Source: Mariniphaga sp. (GTDB lineage Bacteria; Bacteroidota; Bacteroidia; Bacteroidales; Prolixibacteraceae). Taken from it: DNA of 64,000 nucleotides. The translations under genes and the position numbers were made by a program. The stretch is from positions 350,699 to 414,698 of the forward strand of contig JAGXGA010000027.1 of NCBI GenBank assembly GCA_024636975.1, given 5' to 3'. Position 1 is the first letter of the stretch, and the number at the start of each line of letters is the position of its first letter. The notes below the pieces were generated by a model. It made no database searches and was not told the origin of the DNA. It saw nothing but the letters and a program-made list of their open reading frames with translations. Below are positions 35,778 through 45,599 of the stretch, piece by piece.

Positions 35778-37248
35778 TAGAAACAGTGGAGTCCTCCTTC
35801 ATATAACCTCTCTTCCCAATTCAGAAGGCATTGGTACCTTAGGTGAAGATGCCTTTCGTTTTATTGACTTCCTTGAAAAAACAGGACAGAAAATATGGCA
35901 GATTTTACCACTTGGACCGGTGGGTTATGGCAATTCACCCTATCAGTGTTATTCCGCTTTTGCCGGAAACCCAATGCTTATCGATCTCGAATATGTTGCC
36001 AAAGAAGGATTGCTTAGTATGGAGGATATAGAAGTTAAACCTTCTTTTCATTTATATAAGGTTGATTTTATAAAGGTGGAGGAATGGAAATATCCATTAC
36101 TTCAGAAAGCTTTTGAGAACTTTAAAAAAAACGACAGGCTCTTTAATGAATACCAACGTTTTTTAGGAGAACACATGTGGTGGCTAAAAGACTATGCATT
36201 GTTCATGGCAGTGAAAAAGCATTTTAACAATGTTATCTGGACGGAATGGGACAAGGATATAAAGTTCAGGGAAAAGGATGCACTTGATAAATACACATCA
36301 TTGCTAAAAGATGAGATAGATTTCAGGAAATTTATACAGTTTTTATTTTTTAGGCAATGGTTCAGGCTTAAGGAATATGCTCATTCAAAAAATGTGCTGA
36401 TACTTGGTGATCTTCCCCTTTATGTTTCGGGCGACAGCGTTGATGTATGGGCAAACACTGAGATCTTCATGTTGGATGACGAACTGAACCAGCTCCAGAT
36501 GGGAGGGGTTCCGCCCGATTATTTTAGCGAAACCGGTCAGCTGTGGGGTAATCCTGTGTTTAACTGGGACCGGCTCGCGGAAAGGGAATTTGATTGGTGG
36601 CTTGCACGATTGCATTTTAACCTTAAATTGTTCGATAGGGTGCGAGTTGATCATTTCAGGGGGCTTGAGTCGTATTGGTCGATTCCTGCAGGAGAAATAA
36701 CAGCCATTAAGGGAGAATGGGTTCCTGCCAAAGGTTTTGAACTGCTGAAAATGTTTAAGAAACAGGTTGGTGACCTTTCGCTTGTTGCGGAAGACCTGGG
36801 TGTGATAACCGATGAGGTTGAGCAATTGCGCGATGAATTTAAGCTTCCTGGAATGAAAGTTCTGCAGTTTGCCTTTGGTTCTGATGAAACCAGCCATGAT
36901 CTTCCTCACAATTATACGCCAAATTTTATTGCTTATACCGGAACACACGACAACAATACAACACTTGGGTGGCTACGGTCATTGGAGCATGAAGAGAAAA
37001 AGATGGTACGCCGTTACCTGGGAACTACAGGTAAGAAAGCAGTTAAAAACGCCATCGAACTTATTTGGGCCTCCTGTGCCTGCACTGCAATAATTCCCCT
37101 GCAGGATTTGCTGGAACTGGATGAAAAAGGCCGGCTCAATACCCCGGGTACAGCTTCCGGAAACTGGGAATGGCGGTTTAAATGGTGGCAGTTAAGAAAC
37201 AGGCACAGCTATTTTTTAAAGGATATTACTTTAAAGTATAACCGGTAA
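35764..37248 (+). CDS. malQ: 4-alpha-glucanotransferase (amylomaltase), GH77
   Basis: 494 residues from the ATG at 35764; upstream in-frame codons lie inside the preceding gene and are not used. Transfers alpha-1,4-glucan segments in maltodextrin and glycogen breakdown. N-terminal SGVLLHITSLP and GTLGEDAFRFIDFL, then YQCYSAFAGNP. Catalytic nucleophile D296 in RVDHFRG, acid/base E343 in VAEDLG, and the third acidic residue in TGTHDNNT. Length fits the short bacterial amylomaltase, not the long MalQ with an N-terminal CBM domain. The Gfo/Idh/MocA gene overlaps its start; its stop is one base from the convergent hydrolase stop. Together with the glycogen synthase it supports glycogen cycling. 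Confidence 0.95.
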   Translation: MSKNNRNSGVLLHITSLPNSEGIGTLGEDAFRFIDFLEKTGQKIWQILPLGPVGYGNSPYQCYSAFAGNPMLIDLEYVAKEGLLSMEDIEVKPSFHLYKVDFIKVEEWKYPLLQKAFENFKKNDRLFNEYQRFLGEHMWWLKDYALFMAVKKHFNNVIWTEWDKDIKFREKDALDKYTSLLKDEIDFRKFIQFLFFRQWFRLKEYAHSKNVLILGDLPLYVSGDSVDVWANTEIFMLDDELNQLQMGGVPPDYFSETGQLWGNPVFNWDRLAEREFDWWLARLHFNLKLFDRVRVDHFRGLESYWSIPAGEITAIKGEWVPAKGFELLKMFKKQVGDLSLVAEDLGVITDEVEQLRDEFKLPGMKVLQFAFGSDETSHDLPHNYTPNFIAYTGTHDNNTTLGWLRSLEHEEKKMVRRYLGTTGKKAVKNAIELIWASCACTAIIPLQDLLELDEKGRLNTPGTASGNWEWRFKWWQLRNRHSYFLKDITLKYNR

Positions 37249-37249
37249 T

Positions 37250-38053
37250 TCAGCAGCATCTCAAAACTGCATTCATAAATTCTTTTGGTTTTTCAGCATG
37301 CAGCCAATGCCCTGCACCGGCTATGTCCACAATGGATGAATCGGGATATACTTCCTTAATTAATGTTTCATCTTCGGGTAAAATGTAATTCGATTTTTGA
37401 CCACGGATGAAAATTACGGGATAATTCCTGATTGGTATACGATCTTCAAACCATTGCCGGTTTACGCCACCAACTATTTCGTCGAGGTATTCATAGAGTA
37501 CCTCCACGTTCAGCAACCATTTATACTGATGGGTTTTTTTATCCCGTTTAATGTTTTTTAGTAAAAACTTACGGATGCGCTGATCATCGATTTTTTCTGA
37601 AAGCTGGTCACCTACTTCAGTCCGGCTCTTTATCCTGCTGAAGTCAACCTCCTGCATAGCCATTAAAATGTTTCTGTGTAAATGGTACTGGCTGCTTTCA
37701 TTCATTTCAAGGTAATTTTTGGGAGCAATATCGGCAATAACCAGTTTTTCAACTTTTTCAGGATAATCGGCTGCAAACCACATGGCAGTTTTTCCTCCCA
37801 TACTGTGCCCCAAGAGGGTGGCACGATCAATACCATGTTTATCGAAAAATTCTGCCAGGTCATTTTTCATATCATCAAACGAATGGGTCGGAGCAAAAGG
37901 TGAACGACCATGATTGCGTTGGTCGATAATGTAAACAGTATGCTTTTCAGCAAGCCGTTTCCCCATGTTCAGCCAATTGTCGGACGAGCCATATAGTCCG
38001 TGAACAATAACAACAACAGGCCCTGTTCCTTCTTTTCGGTAATATAGTTCCAT
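37250..38053 (-). CDS. Alpha/beta-fold hydrolase (YbfF/BioH-like esterase)
   Basis: 267 residues. Nucleophile elbow GHSMGGKTA with Ser near residue 89, oxyanion motif HGLYGSSDNW at residues ~18-27, acidic residue in the region FIRGQKSNYI, and the C-terminal His in GAGHWLHAE. HGLYGSSDNW matches the YbfF-type esterases. The substrate is unknown. It begins 8 bases after pdxJ on the minus strand, so the two form an operon. Confidence 0.9.
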   Translation of the reverse strand: MELYYRKEGTGPVVVIVHGLYGSSDNWLNMGKRLAEKHTVYIIDQRNHGRSPFAPTHSFDDMKNDLAEFFDKHGIDRATLLGHSMGGKTAMWFAADYPEKVEKLVIADIAPKNYLEMNESSQYHLHRNILMAMQEVDFSRIKSRTEVGDQLSEKIDDQRIRKFLLKNIKRDKKTHQYKWLLNVEVLYEYLDEIVGGVNRQWFEDRIPIRNYPVIFIRGQKSNYILPEDETLIKEVYPDSSIVDIAGAGHWLHAEKPKEFMNAVLRCC

Positions 38054-38061
38054 ACAAATAG

Positions 38062-38775
38062 TTATTTCAGGCAGTTGAGGTATTTTGAAATGGTTGTTTC
38101 CAGTCCAAAATAAAGGGCATCGGAAATAAGGGCATGACCAATTGATACTTCCTCAAGAATTGGCAGCCGGATATTAAAAAAATGGAGGTTCTCGAGATTT
38201 AAATCATGGCCGGCATTGATTCCCAGCCCAATGGTGTGGGCAATTTGAGCTGCATGTATGAAGGGTTTAATTGCAGCATCGCGATCGAGCGAATAAAGCC
38301 TGGCGTAAGGTTCGGTGTACAGTTCGACCCGGTGGGTGCCTGTTTCTGCAGCCCCTTCGATCATTTTTTCATCAGGGTCAACAAAAATGGATGTTCGTAT
38401 GCCATAACCTTGAAGCCTGTTGATCACTTCCTTTAGAAACGTCAGATTTTTCCAGGTATCCCATCCATGATCGCTGGTTATCTGGGAATGTGTATCAGGT
38501 ACCAAAGTTACCTGGTGAGGTAATACTTCGGCAACCATATTTAAAAAATCTTCATCCGGATAACCTTCAATATTAAATTCAGTGGTAATCAAAGGTTTTA
38601 TCTCATAAACATCTTTCCGTGTAATATGTCTTTCGTCAGGCCGGGGATGAACTGTAATTCCCTGTGCTCCATATAGCTGACAGTTTATGGTAGCATCCTT
38701 TACGCTGGGGATTTTTCCTCCGCGAGAATTTCTTAACGTAGCTATTTTGTTAATATTTACACTAAGTCGTGTCAT
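38062..38775 (-). CDS. pdxJ: Pyridoxine 5'-phosphate synthase
   Basis: 237 residues from the ATG at 38775 ([20 protein letters not shown]). A longer frame upstream adds 25 residues of unlike composition and is rejected. PdxJ condenses 1-deoxyxylulose-5-phosphate and 3-amino-2-oxopropyl phosphate to pyridoxine phosphate. Visible motifs: [28 protein letters not shown] (catalytic Glu/Arg/His region), [47 protein letters not shown] and [14 protein letters not shown] minus-strand -7 element (TATTTTTG, 38828-38835) lies upstream. Divergent from the CBS-domain gene. Confidence 0.95.
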   Translation of the reverse strand: MTRLSVNINKIATLRNSRGGKIPSVKDATINCQLYGAQGITVHPRPDERHITRKDVYEIKPLITTEFNIEGYPDEDFLNMVAEVLPHQVTLVPDTHSQITSDHGWDTWKNLTFLKEVINRLQGYGIRTSIFVDPDEKMIEGAAETGTHRVELYTEPYARLYSLDRDAAIKPFIHAAQIAHTIGLGINAGHDLNLENLHFFNIRLPILEEVSIGHALISDALYFGLETTISKYLNCLK

Positions 38776-38840
38776 TTTTGTATTTTTGAAAGTGCAAGTT
38801 ACAATTTTCAGTTCGATAATGTTAAAACAAAAATAAAGAT

Positions 38841-39506
38841 TTGCTGGCAAATAATTTAATATCAGATGTTATCCCTGCTGTAATGGGCAGTGAGAAAGGG
38901 CAGAAGGTTTTGACCCTTATGGATTTATATAGGGTATCACATCTCCCTGTTATTGACGATTCACAATACCTGGGATTGGTTTCCGATAAGCTTATTTCTG
39001 ATATGAACCTGTTAGATGAGCCTATCATAAAAGAGAAAGATAAATTTTTCACGGGTCATGTTCACGCCCAACAACATATTTTTGAAGTTGCGGTGTTAAT
39101 GTACAAGCTAAAATTAAGTGTACTTGCTGTCGTAAATAAAAGTCATGAATACGTAGGGGCTATTACACTTTATGACCTGGCCCGCCGATTTGCCCGTTTC
39201 TTTTCACTTCAGGAACTTGGCGGTGTTATTGTTCTGGACGTGAATGTAAACGATTATTCAATGGCGCAGATAAGCAAGATTGTTGAAGAAAATGATACTA
39301 AAATTTTAAGCTTCTTTTTGAACCGGTTGCCCGGCACAAATAATCTTGAAATTGTCCTTAAATTCGATAAGGAAGATCTTTCCCCTGTTATCAGGGCATT
39401 TGAACGGTATGATTATAATATAAAAGGCATATATCTTGATGATTCAATGATTGATGATCTTTACCAGGACAGGTACGATCAGTTTATGAAATACATGGAT
39501 TTGTAA
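38841..39506 (+). CDS. CBS-domain protein with C-terminal ACT-like domain
   Basis: 221 residues, TTG start kept because residues [13 protein letters not shown] are part of the CBS domain typical of this family. Two CBS repeats occupy residues ~1-55 and ~70-125 ([20 protein letters not shown] and [22 protein letters not shown]). The C-terminal part ([34 protein letters not shown]) resembles an ACT-like regulatory fold. CBS pairs bind adenine nucleotides, so an energy-sensing role is plausible. It sits between pdxJ and nadK, an arrangement seen widely in Bacteroidota. Confidence 0.88.
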   Translation: MLANNLISDVIPAVMGSEKGQKVLTLMDLYRVSHLPVIDDSQYLGLVSDKLISDMNLLDEPIIKEKDKFFTGHVHAQQHIFEVAVLMYKLKLSVLAVVNKSHEYVGAITLYDLARRFARFFSLQELGGVIVLDVNVNDYSMAQISKIVEENDTKILSFFLNRLPGTNNLEIVLKFDKEDLSPVIRAFERYDYNIKGIYLDDSMIDDLYQDRYDQFMKYMDL

Positions 39507-39582
39507 TAATCTCTCCTGGAATATATGAACACAACTCATAAATCAGAAGGAAAGTCATAAAATTAACTTAATTCAAGCAAGT

Positions 39583-40464
39583 GTGAAAGTGGCTGTTTTC
39601 GGAACCTCTGTATCGGAGAGTTTCATTCCTGTTTTAAATGATTTTTTTGGGTTCTTGGAAAAGAACAAGATTGAAGTACAACTGTTTCGTCCATTTAAAG
39701 ATTTTCTGTTACAGGAGATGAACTTGCCGGTTTATTATTCTTCTCTGTTCAATTCACCTTCCGATTTTGATGTTTCCAACAAGTTTATTTTCAGCGTAGG
39801 AGGTGATGGTACTTTTTTGCATTCAGTGGTGAACATCCAAAATTTCGATATTCCTGTGGTTGGAGTAAACAGTGGCAGGCTTGGTTTTCTTGCCGATATC
39901 TCACAGGATCAGGTATACAGTGCACTGACTGATATTTTTAATAACCGCTACTCAGTAATTGAAAGGGCATTGCTAAAGGTGGAATTCATGGGCATGGAGA
40001 ATATCGATTTCAGCTTTGCACTGAATGAACTGGCAGTATTAAAAACCGATTCCTCCTCTATGATAAACATTTCTGCCTGGTGCGATAACCAACTGCTGAA
40101 TAACTATTGGGCCGATGGCCTCATTATTGCTACTCCAACAGGCTCAACGGCTTATTCCCTCAGTGTGGGAGGGCCTATTCTTACTCCCGATTCAGAAAAT
40201 TTTGTTATAACTCCCCTTGCGCCGCACAACCTGACTATCAGACCTATTGTAGTTCCCGATAACTACGAGCTAAAGCTGAAGGTGGAAGGCAGGGGAAATA
40301 CCTATCTTGCCTCACTTGATTACCGTTCGGTAGCAGTAGATTTCGATACAATACTTAAAATCAGAAAAGCAAATGTTACTTTAAAGACATTGCAATTACC
40401 CGATCAGAATTTTTTTAATACCTTGAGAAACAAGTTGATGTGGGGCTTTGATAAACGGAATTAA
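39583..40464 (+). CDS. nadK: NAD kinase
   Basis: 293 residues, GTG start. Phosphorylates NAD to NADP. The key motif GGDGTFLHS is at residues ~73-81 with the catalytic Asp at 75; NSGRLGFLADI and DGLIIATPTGSTAYSLSVGGPI (residues ~186-207), and LTIRPIVVPDN complete the fold. Product NADP feeds gdhA. Starts 76 bases after the CBS protein. Confidence 0.96.
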   Translation: MKVAVFGTSVSESFIPVLNDFFGFLEKNKIEVQLFRPFKDFLLQEMNLPVYYSSLFNSPSDFDVSNKFIFSVGGDGTFLHSVVNIQNFDIPVVGVNSGRLGFLADISQDQVYSALTDIFNNRYSVIERALLKVEFMGMENIDFSFALNELAVLKTDSSSMINISAWCDNQLLNNYWADGLIIATPTGSTAYSLSVGGPILTPDSENFVITPLAPHNLTIRPIVVPDNYELKLKVEGRGNTYLASLDYRSVAVDFDTILKIRKANVTLKTLQLPDQNFFNTLRNKLMWGFDKRN

Positions 40465-40768
40465 ATATTATCCGGAGCTTAACAATTTTTAATCTTTCTT
40501 TGGGTTTTATAATAGCATTCAGGTATGTAATATATAGAATTATATTACTTTTGTACCTCCCGGAAGCTGAAAACAAAGGGGGCAGCACTAGTTAAGTTCG
40601 TTGAAGTCAGTTGATTGCAGGAGTTAAATATGATGTTTAATAACTTTTTTTATTGTATTTGAACCAGCAGGATGAAACAGGTAAATTGCCTTAAATTCAA
40701 TGCATCTGAAATATATCGGACAGGAACATGCCTGAAACTATTGTTGAATAATTGATTTGGAATACCAA
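40465..40768. other. Intergenic region upstream of porG
   Basis: About 300 bases. A -7 promoter element TACTTTTG lies at 40546-40553, leaving a leader of some 200 bases before porG. I found no gene, no strong hairpin and no repeat in it. An internal second promoter or a riboregulator could explain the leader length, but nothing distinct is seen. Confidence 0.7.
40546..40553 (+). promoter_or_regulatory. Bacteroidota -7 promoter element for the porG-uppS-bamA cluster
   Basis: TACTTTTG matches TAnnTTTG. It is 215 bases upstream of the porG ATG; no well-spaced -33 box. Confidence 0.4.
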
Positions 40769-41500
40769 ATGAGAAAAATTTTATTGGTGTTTATAGCAGT
40801 TGGTTTAGCTGTTTCAGGTTTTGCCCAAAAATCAGCAGATATTGGAGTCTGGGGAGGTTCTTCAACTTATTTTGGTGACATTAAAGAAGCCTCATCGCTG
40901 CAGTCGTTTAATTTAAATTTCGGGGCCTATTTCAGATACAATTTTAATGCACGTGTGGGACTTCGTACTCAGTTTTTAACAGGTAGTTTTACTGCCAGCG
41001 GGTTGGTGGAAGACATACCTGTTGAATTTGAAAAGAAAGCGCAGGATGTATCGGCAATGGTGGAGATAAACTTCCTGAAGTATGTACTGGGAGATAGAAA
41101 AACACCATTTACACCTTACATTATGGGGGGAATTGGGGTAATGTATTTCCCTTATACACTGGATCCGTTTTTAATGTTCGAAATTAATCCGGAGTATCCG
41201 TTGCTGGCGGAAGTGAAAGAATCGGTTGTCGCTGCTACTATTCCCTTTGGATTTGGTATAAAATTCTCAATCGGTCCTCGCCTTGGAATTGGAGCTGAAT
41301 ACCAGATGAGGAAATTATTCAGCGATAAACTTGATGAAATTGATGATCCGTTATCGTTTATTAACGCTGACGATGAGACAATTAAATATACAACATTTTG
41401 GCATAACAATGATTGGCCTGGCTATCTTGGAGTTCATTTAACCTATAAATTGTACTTGAACAAAAGAGCATGCCCGGCCTACGACAGGAAATACTGGTAA
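40769..41500 (+). CDS. porG: PorG/DUF6089 outer-membrane protein (type IX secretion)
   Basis: About 243 residues from the ATG at 40769 (an in-frame TTG at 40757 would add four residues before the signal peptide). Signal peptide ends GFAQ. The body has the DUF6089 pattern: SADIGVWGGSSTYFGDIKE, GAYFRYNFNARVGLRTQ, TPYIMGGIGVMYFPY and FGFGIKFSIGPRLGIGAEYQMRK, then VHLTYKLY near the end. PorG is an outer-membrane ring-associated T9SS component of Porphyromonas gingivalis, where its gene also precedes uppS and bamA. The stop TAA overlaps the uppS ATG by one base. Confidence 0.85.
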   Translation: MRKILLVFIAVGLAVSGFAQKSADIGVWGGSSTYFGDIKEASSLQSFNLNFGAYFRYNFNARVGLRTQFLTGSFTASGLVEDIPVEFEKKAQDVSAMVEINFLKYVLGDRKTPFTPYIMGGIGVMYFPYTLDPFLMFEINPEYPLLAEVKESVVAATIPFGFGIKFSIGPRLGIGAEYQMRKLFSDKLDEIDDPLSFINADDETIKYTTFWHNNDWPGYLGVHLTYKLYLNKRACPAYDRKYW

Positions 41501-42246
41501 TGAAATCCATTAAAGAAAAATTAAATAGTAAAAAAATACCCCGTCATGTTGCCATAATTATGGATGGTAACGGCCGGTGGGCTGCCAAACATGGAAGCGA
41601 AAGATCATTTGGGCACGAGCATGGTGTCGATGCTGTTCGGTCAACAGTGGAAGGTGCCAGCGAAATAGGAATTCAATATCTTACGCTGTATGCATTTTCA
41701 ACCGAAAACTGGGAACGTCCTAAAAACGAAGTGGACGCTTTAATGGGGCTCCTTGTTCAGGCTATTGAAAATGAAACCGACGAATTAATGAAAAACAATG
41801 TGCGGCTGGACGCTATAGGTGATTTGAAGAAATTACCTTCCGATGTTAGCAAAAAACTCCAGGAATGCATACATGCCCTTAGTTCAAATACAGGCCTTAC
41901 CCTTGTGCTTGCACTTAGTTACAGCTCGAAATGGGAGATTGCTGAAGCTGCCCGAAAAATAGCTGACGACGTAAAAAATAATAAGATCAACCCTGCCAAT
42001 ATTGATGATAAACTGTTCGGAAAGTACCTTTCAACTGCTCATCTTCCTGATCCTGAATTATTAATCCGTACAAGCGGTGAATTCAGAATCAGCAATTTTC
42101 TTCTCTGGCAGATTGCTTATGCCGAATTATATTTTACGGCAAAACTTTGGCCCGATTTTAGAAAAGAAGATTTATTCAAAGCAGTTTACGATTTTCAAAA
42201 CAGAGAAAGAAGATTTGGTAAAATCAGTGAACAGTTATTAAGTTAA
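41500..42246 (+). CDS. uppS: Isoprenyl transferase (undecaprenyl diphosphate synthase)
   Basis: 248 residues from the ATG at 41500, which overlaps the porG stop (TAATG). Condenses IPP units onto farnesyl diphosphate to give the C55 carrier for peptidoglycan and LPS. Catalytic Asp is D22 in IIMDGNGRWA; SFGHEHGVDAVR, LTLYAFSTENWERP and RTSGEFRISNFLLWQIAYAELYF complete the signature. The variant RTSGEFRISNF (where many have GGE.R.SNFL) is close to the consensus. It uses the product of ispH. Confidence 0.95.
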   Translation: MKSIKEKLNSKKIPRHVAIIMDGNGRWAAKHGSERSFGHEHGVDAVRSTVEGASEIGIQYLTLYAFSTENWERPKNEVDALMGLLVQAIENETDELMKNNVRLDAIGDLKKLPSDVSKKLQECIHALSSNTGLTLVLALSYSSKWEIAEAARKIADDVKNNKINPANIDDKLFGKYLSTAHLPDPELLIRTSGEFRISNFLLWQIAYAELYFTAKLWPDFRKEDLFKAVYDFQNRERRFGKISEQLLS

Positions 42247-42249
42247 ATT

Positions 42250-44976
42250 ATGACCAGAATGCGAAAGCTACTATTATTCCTGTTTCTTTTTACAGGATTC
42301 ATTGCCCCGGCTGTGGGACAGATTCCTGATGATTCAAACTTTTCAATCTATTATGCCAGCCCTGGTAAGTATACCATAGCTGAAATTGAAGTTTCAGGAA
42401 TCCGCTATCTCGACAAAACCGTACTTATACAATTATCCGGTCTGAAAGTAGGAGAAACAATTGAAGTGCCTGGTGAAGCCATCACAAATGCTATTAAAAA
42501 ATTGTGGCAACAGGGACTTTTTTCTGATGTACGGATTACTGCCAGTAAAATAGTTGGTGATGATATCTGGCTTGACATTTATTTACAGGAAAGACCACGG
42601 CTTTCAGACGTTAATTTTTTCGGCATCAGCAAATCTGAAAAAGATGATATCACTGAAAAGGTGCTGCTGCTTAAAGGTTCCCAGGTTACCGACAATCAGG
42701 TTAACAATGCCGAGCGTACAATTAAAAATCTTTTCCTGGCAAAGGGTTTTCTTAATACAGAGGTAGACATAGTTCAACGTGACGATACGGCTCAAAGCAA
42801 CAGCATTATTCTCGATATTAACGTCGATAAGAAAGAAAAGGTTAAAGTAAATGATATAGTTATTCATGGAAATGAGGCCATAAAAGAAACCGTGCTCGAG
42901 CGCGCAATGAAAAAGACAAACGCAAAAGAGCTTCGTAATTTTTTCAGAACTAAAAAATTCCTCGATGAAGAGTATCAGAACGACAAGGCAAGTCTTATTG
43001 AAAAATACAATGAGAAGGGATACCGCGACGCCATTATAATTGAGGATACGATATATCAGGTAGAGGTAGGCAGGAAAGATAAGCCCAGGGTTAATGTTGA
43101 AATGTGGGTTGACGAAGGCGATAAATATTATTTTGGAGACGTAAAGTGGGTGGGCAACACTGTTTATCCCTCTGATTACCTGAACAACTATTTAGGCATT
43201 GAAAAAGGGGATGTATTTAACCAGTCGATCCTCGATAAAAGGTTATTCGATAACGATGTGGGCCTTAATAATCTGTACCTCGATAAGGGTTACCTGTTTT
43301 TCGACTTAATGCCCGTGGAGGTGAACATTGAAAGCGATACCATTAATTATGAAATGCGTATCCGTGAAGGAAAACAGGCAACGATTGACAAGGTTTTAAT
43401 AACCGGAAATACCAAAACTCACGAGCATGTGGCACGGCGTGAAATCCGGACCTATCCGGGCGATTTATTCAGCAAATCTGAGATTATCCGCTCGGTAAGG
43501 GAGCTTGCGCAATTGGGGCACTTCGATCCTGAGGCCATTAATCCTGATGTAAGACCAAGCCCTGAAAACGGTACCGTTGATATCGAATATCAATTGCAGG
43601 AAAAAGCCAACGATCAGATTGAGTTATCAGGTGGCTGGGGTGCCGGTATGTTCGTAGGATCAGTAGGGCTTAAATTTGCTAATTTCTCGGTGCGTAATAT
43701 CCTGAACAAGGAAGCCTGGAGGCCACTGCCGACAGGTGACGGGCAAACACTTAGTTTACGCTACCAAACCAGCGGAAGGTATTACCGTACTGTCAGTCTC
43801 TCATTCATTGAGCCCTGGCTTGGCGGGAAAAAACCAAATTCCTTCTCTCTGTCGCTTTCACACTCCAGAATAAATTACAGCGCCAATAAATATTACCAGA
43901 GCAACCCTTATTACGGGGGTGGCTACGGAGGGAGTCCATATGGAGGTTACGGAGGAAGTCCTTACGGAGGCTACGGTGGATATGGAGGCTACGGCGGCTT
44001 GGGTGGCTATGGAGGATATGGTTCCGGTGGATACGGTTATGGAGGTTACGGGATGTATCCGCAGTACCAGTACAATTATAGTTCGGAAGATACCAATACT
44101 TCCAACGACCAGATTTGGGAAACCACTGCCCTGGCGGCCGGATATGGCTATAGGTTGTCGTTTCCCGACGACTTTTTTACCGTTTATCACGAGCTTTCGT
44201 TCGAGCACTACCTGCTTCAGAACATGGGGAGTTACTTCGGGTTTTTGGCCGATGACCAGGGAAATGTGAACGGTACTTTTAACAACTTTAGCTTTAAAAC
44301 AGTATTTGGCCGTAATTCTGTAGATAACCCTCTCTTTTCCAGGCAAGGTTCCCAGTTTAGCCTTACACTGAAAACTACTCCGCCTTTTTCACTGATAAAC
44401 GGGGTCGATTACAGTTCCCCGGATATCACCAATGAAGAACGGTATAAATGGATAGAATACCACAAATGGTTGTTTAAGGGACAGGTGTTTAATCCGCTTA
44501 CCAGTAACCGGAACCTGGTATTACGTACAGCCGTGGAAGCAGGGTTCTTAGGATATTATGATCCTAACAGGCTTTCACCGTTCGAAGGGTTTATCGTGGG
44601 TGGCTCCGGAATGTCGGGCTACAATATCTATGGTACCGATTATGTGGCCCTGCGTGGTTATAAGGATTTCAGTCTGAGTCCTCAAAGCGGATCAAAAATG
44701 TATTCGAAATTCACAATGGAAATGAGGTATCCAATTACCTTGAAACCCAGTGCTACTATTTATGCCCTTGGTTTCCTTGAGGCCGGTAATGCCAATATGA
44801 GCTTTCAAAACTACAACCCATTCAAACTCCATCGTTCAGCCGGTGTTGGTGTGCGCATATTCCTGCCAATGTTTGGACTTATGGGCATCGACTGGGGTTA
44901 TGGTTTCGACGAAGTACCAGGTAATCCCGGTGCTAACGGAAGCCAGTTCCACTTCGTAATCGGACAACAATTCTAA
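42250..44976 (+). CDS. bamA: Outer membrane protein assembly factor BamA
   Basis: 908 residues. Signal peptide (LLLFLFLFTGFIAPAVGQ). Five POTRA repeats span about residues 35-460 (IAEIEVSGIRYLDKTVLIQL first; DVRITASKIVGDDIWLDIYL; KVLITGNTKTHEHVARREI last). The C-terminal Omp85 barrel has GWGAGMFVGSVGL near its start, VGGSGMSGYNIYGTDYVALRGY with the RGY of the conserved loop, and ends FHFVIGQQF with terminal Phe. Residues ~554-605 are an unusual Gly/Tyr-rich insert in a surface loop. It starts 3 bases after uppS, and ompH/skp genes follow, an arrangement conserved in the phylum. Confidence 0.95.
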   Translation: MTRMRKLLLFLFLFTGFIAPAVGQIPDDSNFSIYYASPGKYTIAEIEVSGIRYLDKTVLIQLSGLKVGETIEVPGEAITNAIKKLWQQGLFSDVRITASKIVGDDIWLDIYLQERPRLSDVNFFGISKSEKDDITEKVLLLKGSQVTDNQVNNAERTIKNLFLAKGFLNTEVDIVQRDDTAQSNSIILDINVDKKEKVKVNDIVIHGNEAIKETVLERAMKKTNAKELRNFFRTKKFLDEEYQNDKASLIEKYNEKGYRDAIIIEDTIYQVEVGRKDKPRVNVEMWVDEGDKYYFGDVKWVGNTVYPSDYLNNYLGIEKGDVFNQSILDKRLFDNDVGLNNLYLDKGYLFFDLMPVEVNIESDTINYEMRIREGKQATIDKVLITGNTKTHEHVARREIRTYPGDLFSKSEIIRSVRELAQLGHFDPEAINPDVRPSPENGTVDIEYQLQEKANDQIELSGGWGAGMFVGSVGLKFANFSVRNILNKEAWRPLPTGDGQTLSLRYQTSGRYYRTVSLSFIEPWLGGKKPNSFSLSLSHSRINYSANKYYQSNPYYGGGYGGSPYGGYGGSPYGGYGGYGGYGGLGGYGGYGSGGYGYGGYGMYPQYQYNYSSEDTNTSNDQIWETTALAAGYGYRLSFPDDFFTVYHELSFEHYLLQNMGSYFGFLADDQGNVNGTFNNFSFKTVFGRNSVDNPLFSRQGSQFSLTLKTTPPFSLINGVDYSSPDITNEERYKWIEYHKWLFKGQVFNPLTSNRNLVLRTAVEAGFLGYYDPNRLSPFEGFIVGGSGMSGYNIYGTDYVALRGYKDFSLSPQSGSKMYSKFTMEMRYPITLKPSATIYALGFLEAGNANMSFQNYNPFKLHRSAGVGVRIFLPMFGLMGIDWGYGFDEVPGNPGANGSQFHFVIGQQF
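43909..44065 (+). repeat. Gly/Tyr-rich low-complexity insert within bamA
   Basis: About 52 codons rich in GGT/GGA/GGC and TAT/TAC encode GGYGG and SPYGG repeats (residues ~554-605), more GC-rich than the flanking sequence. The segment is in a barrel loop before YQYNYSSEDTNTSNDQ. In-frame repetition such as ggaggctacgg invites length change by slippage. Confidence 0.8.
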
Positions 44977-45042
44977 TGGATTTATATTTGGCACAGAATA
45001 TGATAATACGTTATAGTGTTTAAATAAAAATAGTTGAGAACC

Positions 45043-45555
45043 ATGAAAAGAATTATATTGATCGTTGCAATTCTGATGGCAGCCAGCATAACCACATTTG
45101 CCCAGAAGTATGGATTTATTGACTCAGGATATATACTTGAAAACATTCCTTCATACCGGGCAGCACAGGAACAGTTGAACCAATTGTCGGCGCAGTATCA
45201 AAAAGAACTGGAATCGATGCATTCTGAAATCGAACAGATGTACCAGGATTTCCAGGCTGAAAGTGTTTTGCTTTCAGATGATATGAAACGTAAACGGGAA
45301 GACGTAATTATATCTAAGGAAAAAGATTACAAACAGCTTCAGCGTAAATATTTCGGCCCCGAAGGCGACCTGTTCAAAAAACGGCAAGCCCTTGTAAAAC
45401 CTGTTCAGGATGATATATTTACAGCTGTTCAGGAAATTGCTAATGAAGGAAGTTACGCAGTGATCTTCGATAAAGCAGGTGGTACTACTTTGTTTTTTAC
45501 CAATCCCCGATACGATTTAAGTGACCAGGTTCTGCAAAAACTCGGATATAAATAA
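45043..45555 (+). CDS. OmpH/Skp-family periplasmic chaperone (first copy)
   Basis: 170 residues from the ATG at 45043. Signal peptide ends TTFAQ. Skp-like: short N-terminal strand KYGFIDSGYILENIPSYRAAQ, then a long coiled coil (QLNQLSAQYQKELESMHSEIEQM and later helices) and a closing strand YAVIFDKAGGTTLFF. Skp/OmpH holds unfolded outer-membrane proteins for BamA. Tandem with the second copy and directly downstream of bamA. Confidence 0.93.
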   Translation: MKRIILIVAILMAASITTFAQKYGFIDSGYILENIPSYRAAQEQLNQLSAQYQKELESMHSEIEQMYQDFQAESVLLSDDMKRKREDVIISKEKDYKQLQRKYFGPEGDLFKKRQALVKPVQDDIFTAVQEIANEGSYAVIFDKAGGTTLFFTNPRYDLSDQVLQKLGYK

Positions 45556-45563
45556 TTAATAAT

Positions 45564-45571
45564 TATATTTG
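45564..45571 (+). promoter_or_regulatory. Possible internal -7 promoter element before the second ompH
   Basis: TATATTTG matches TAnnTTTG 28 bases upstream of the ATG at 45600, between the two ompH genes. No -33 box; the gene may also be read from upstream. Confidence 0.35.
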
Positions 45572-45599
45572 CAACCAAAAATTTAATACCACGTTGACT

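Noticed and set aside
38776..38850. N-terminal extension of pdxJ
   Set aside because: The 25 extra residues do not fit PdxJ and cover the divergent promoter area.
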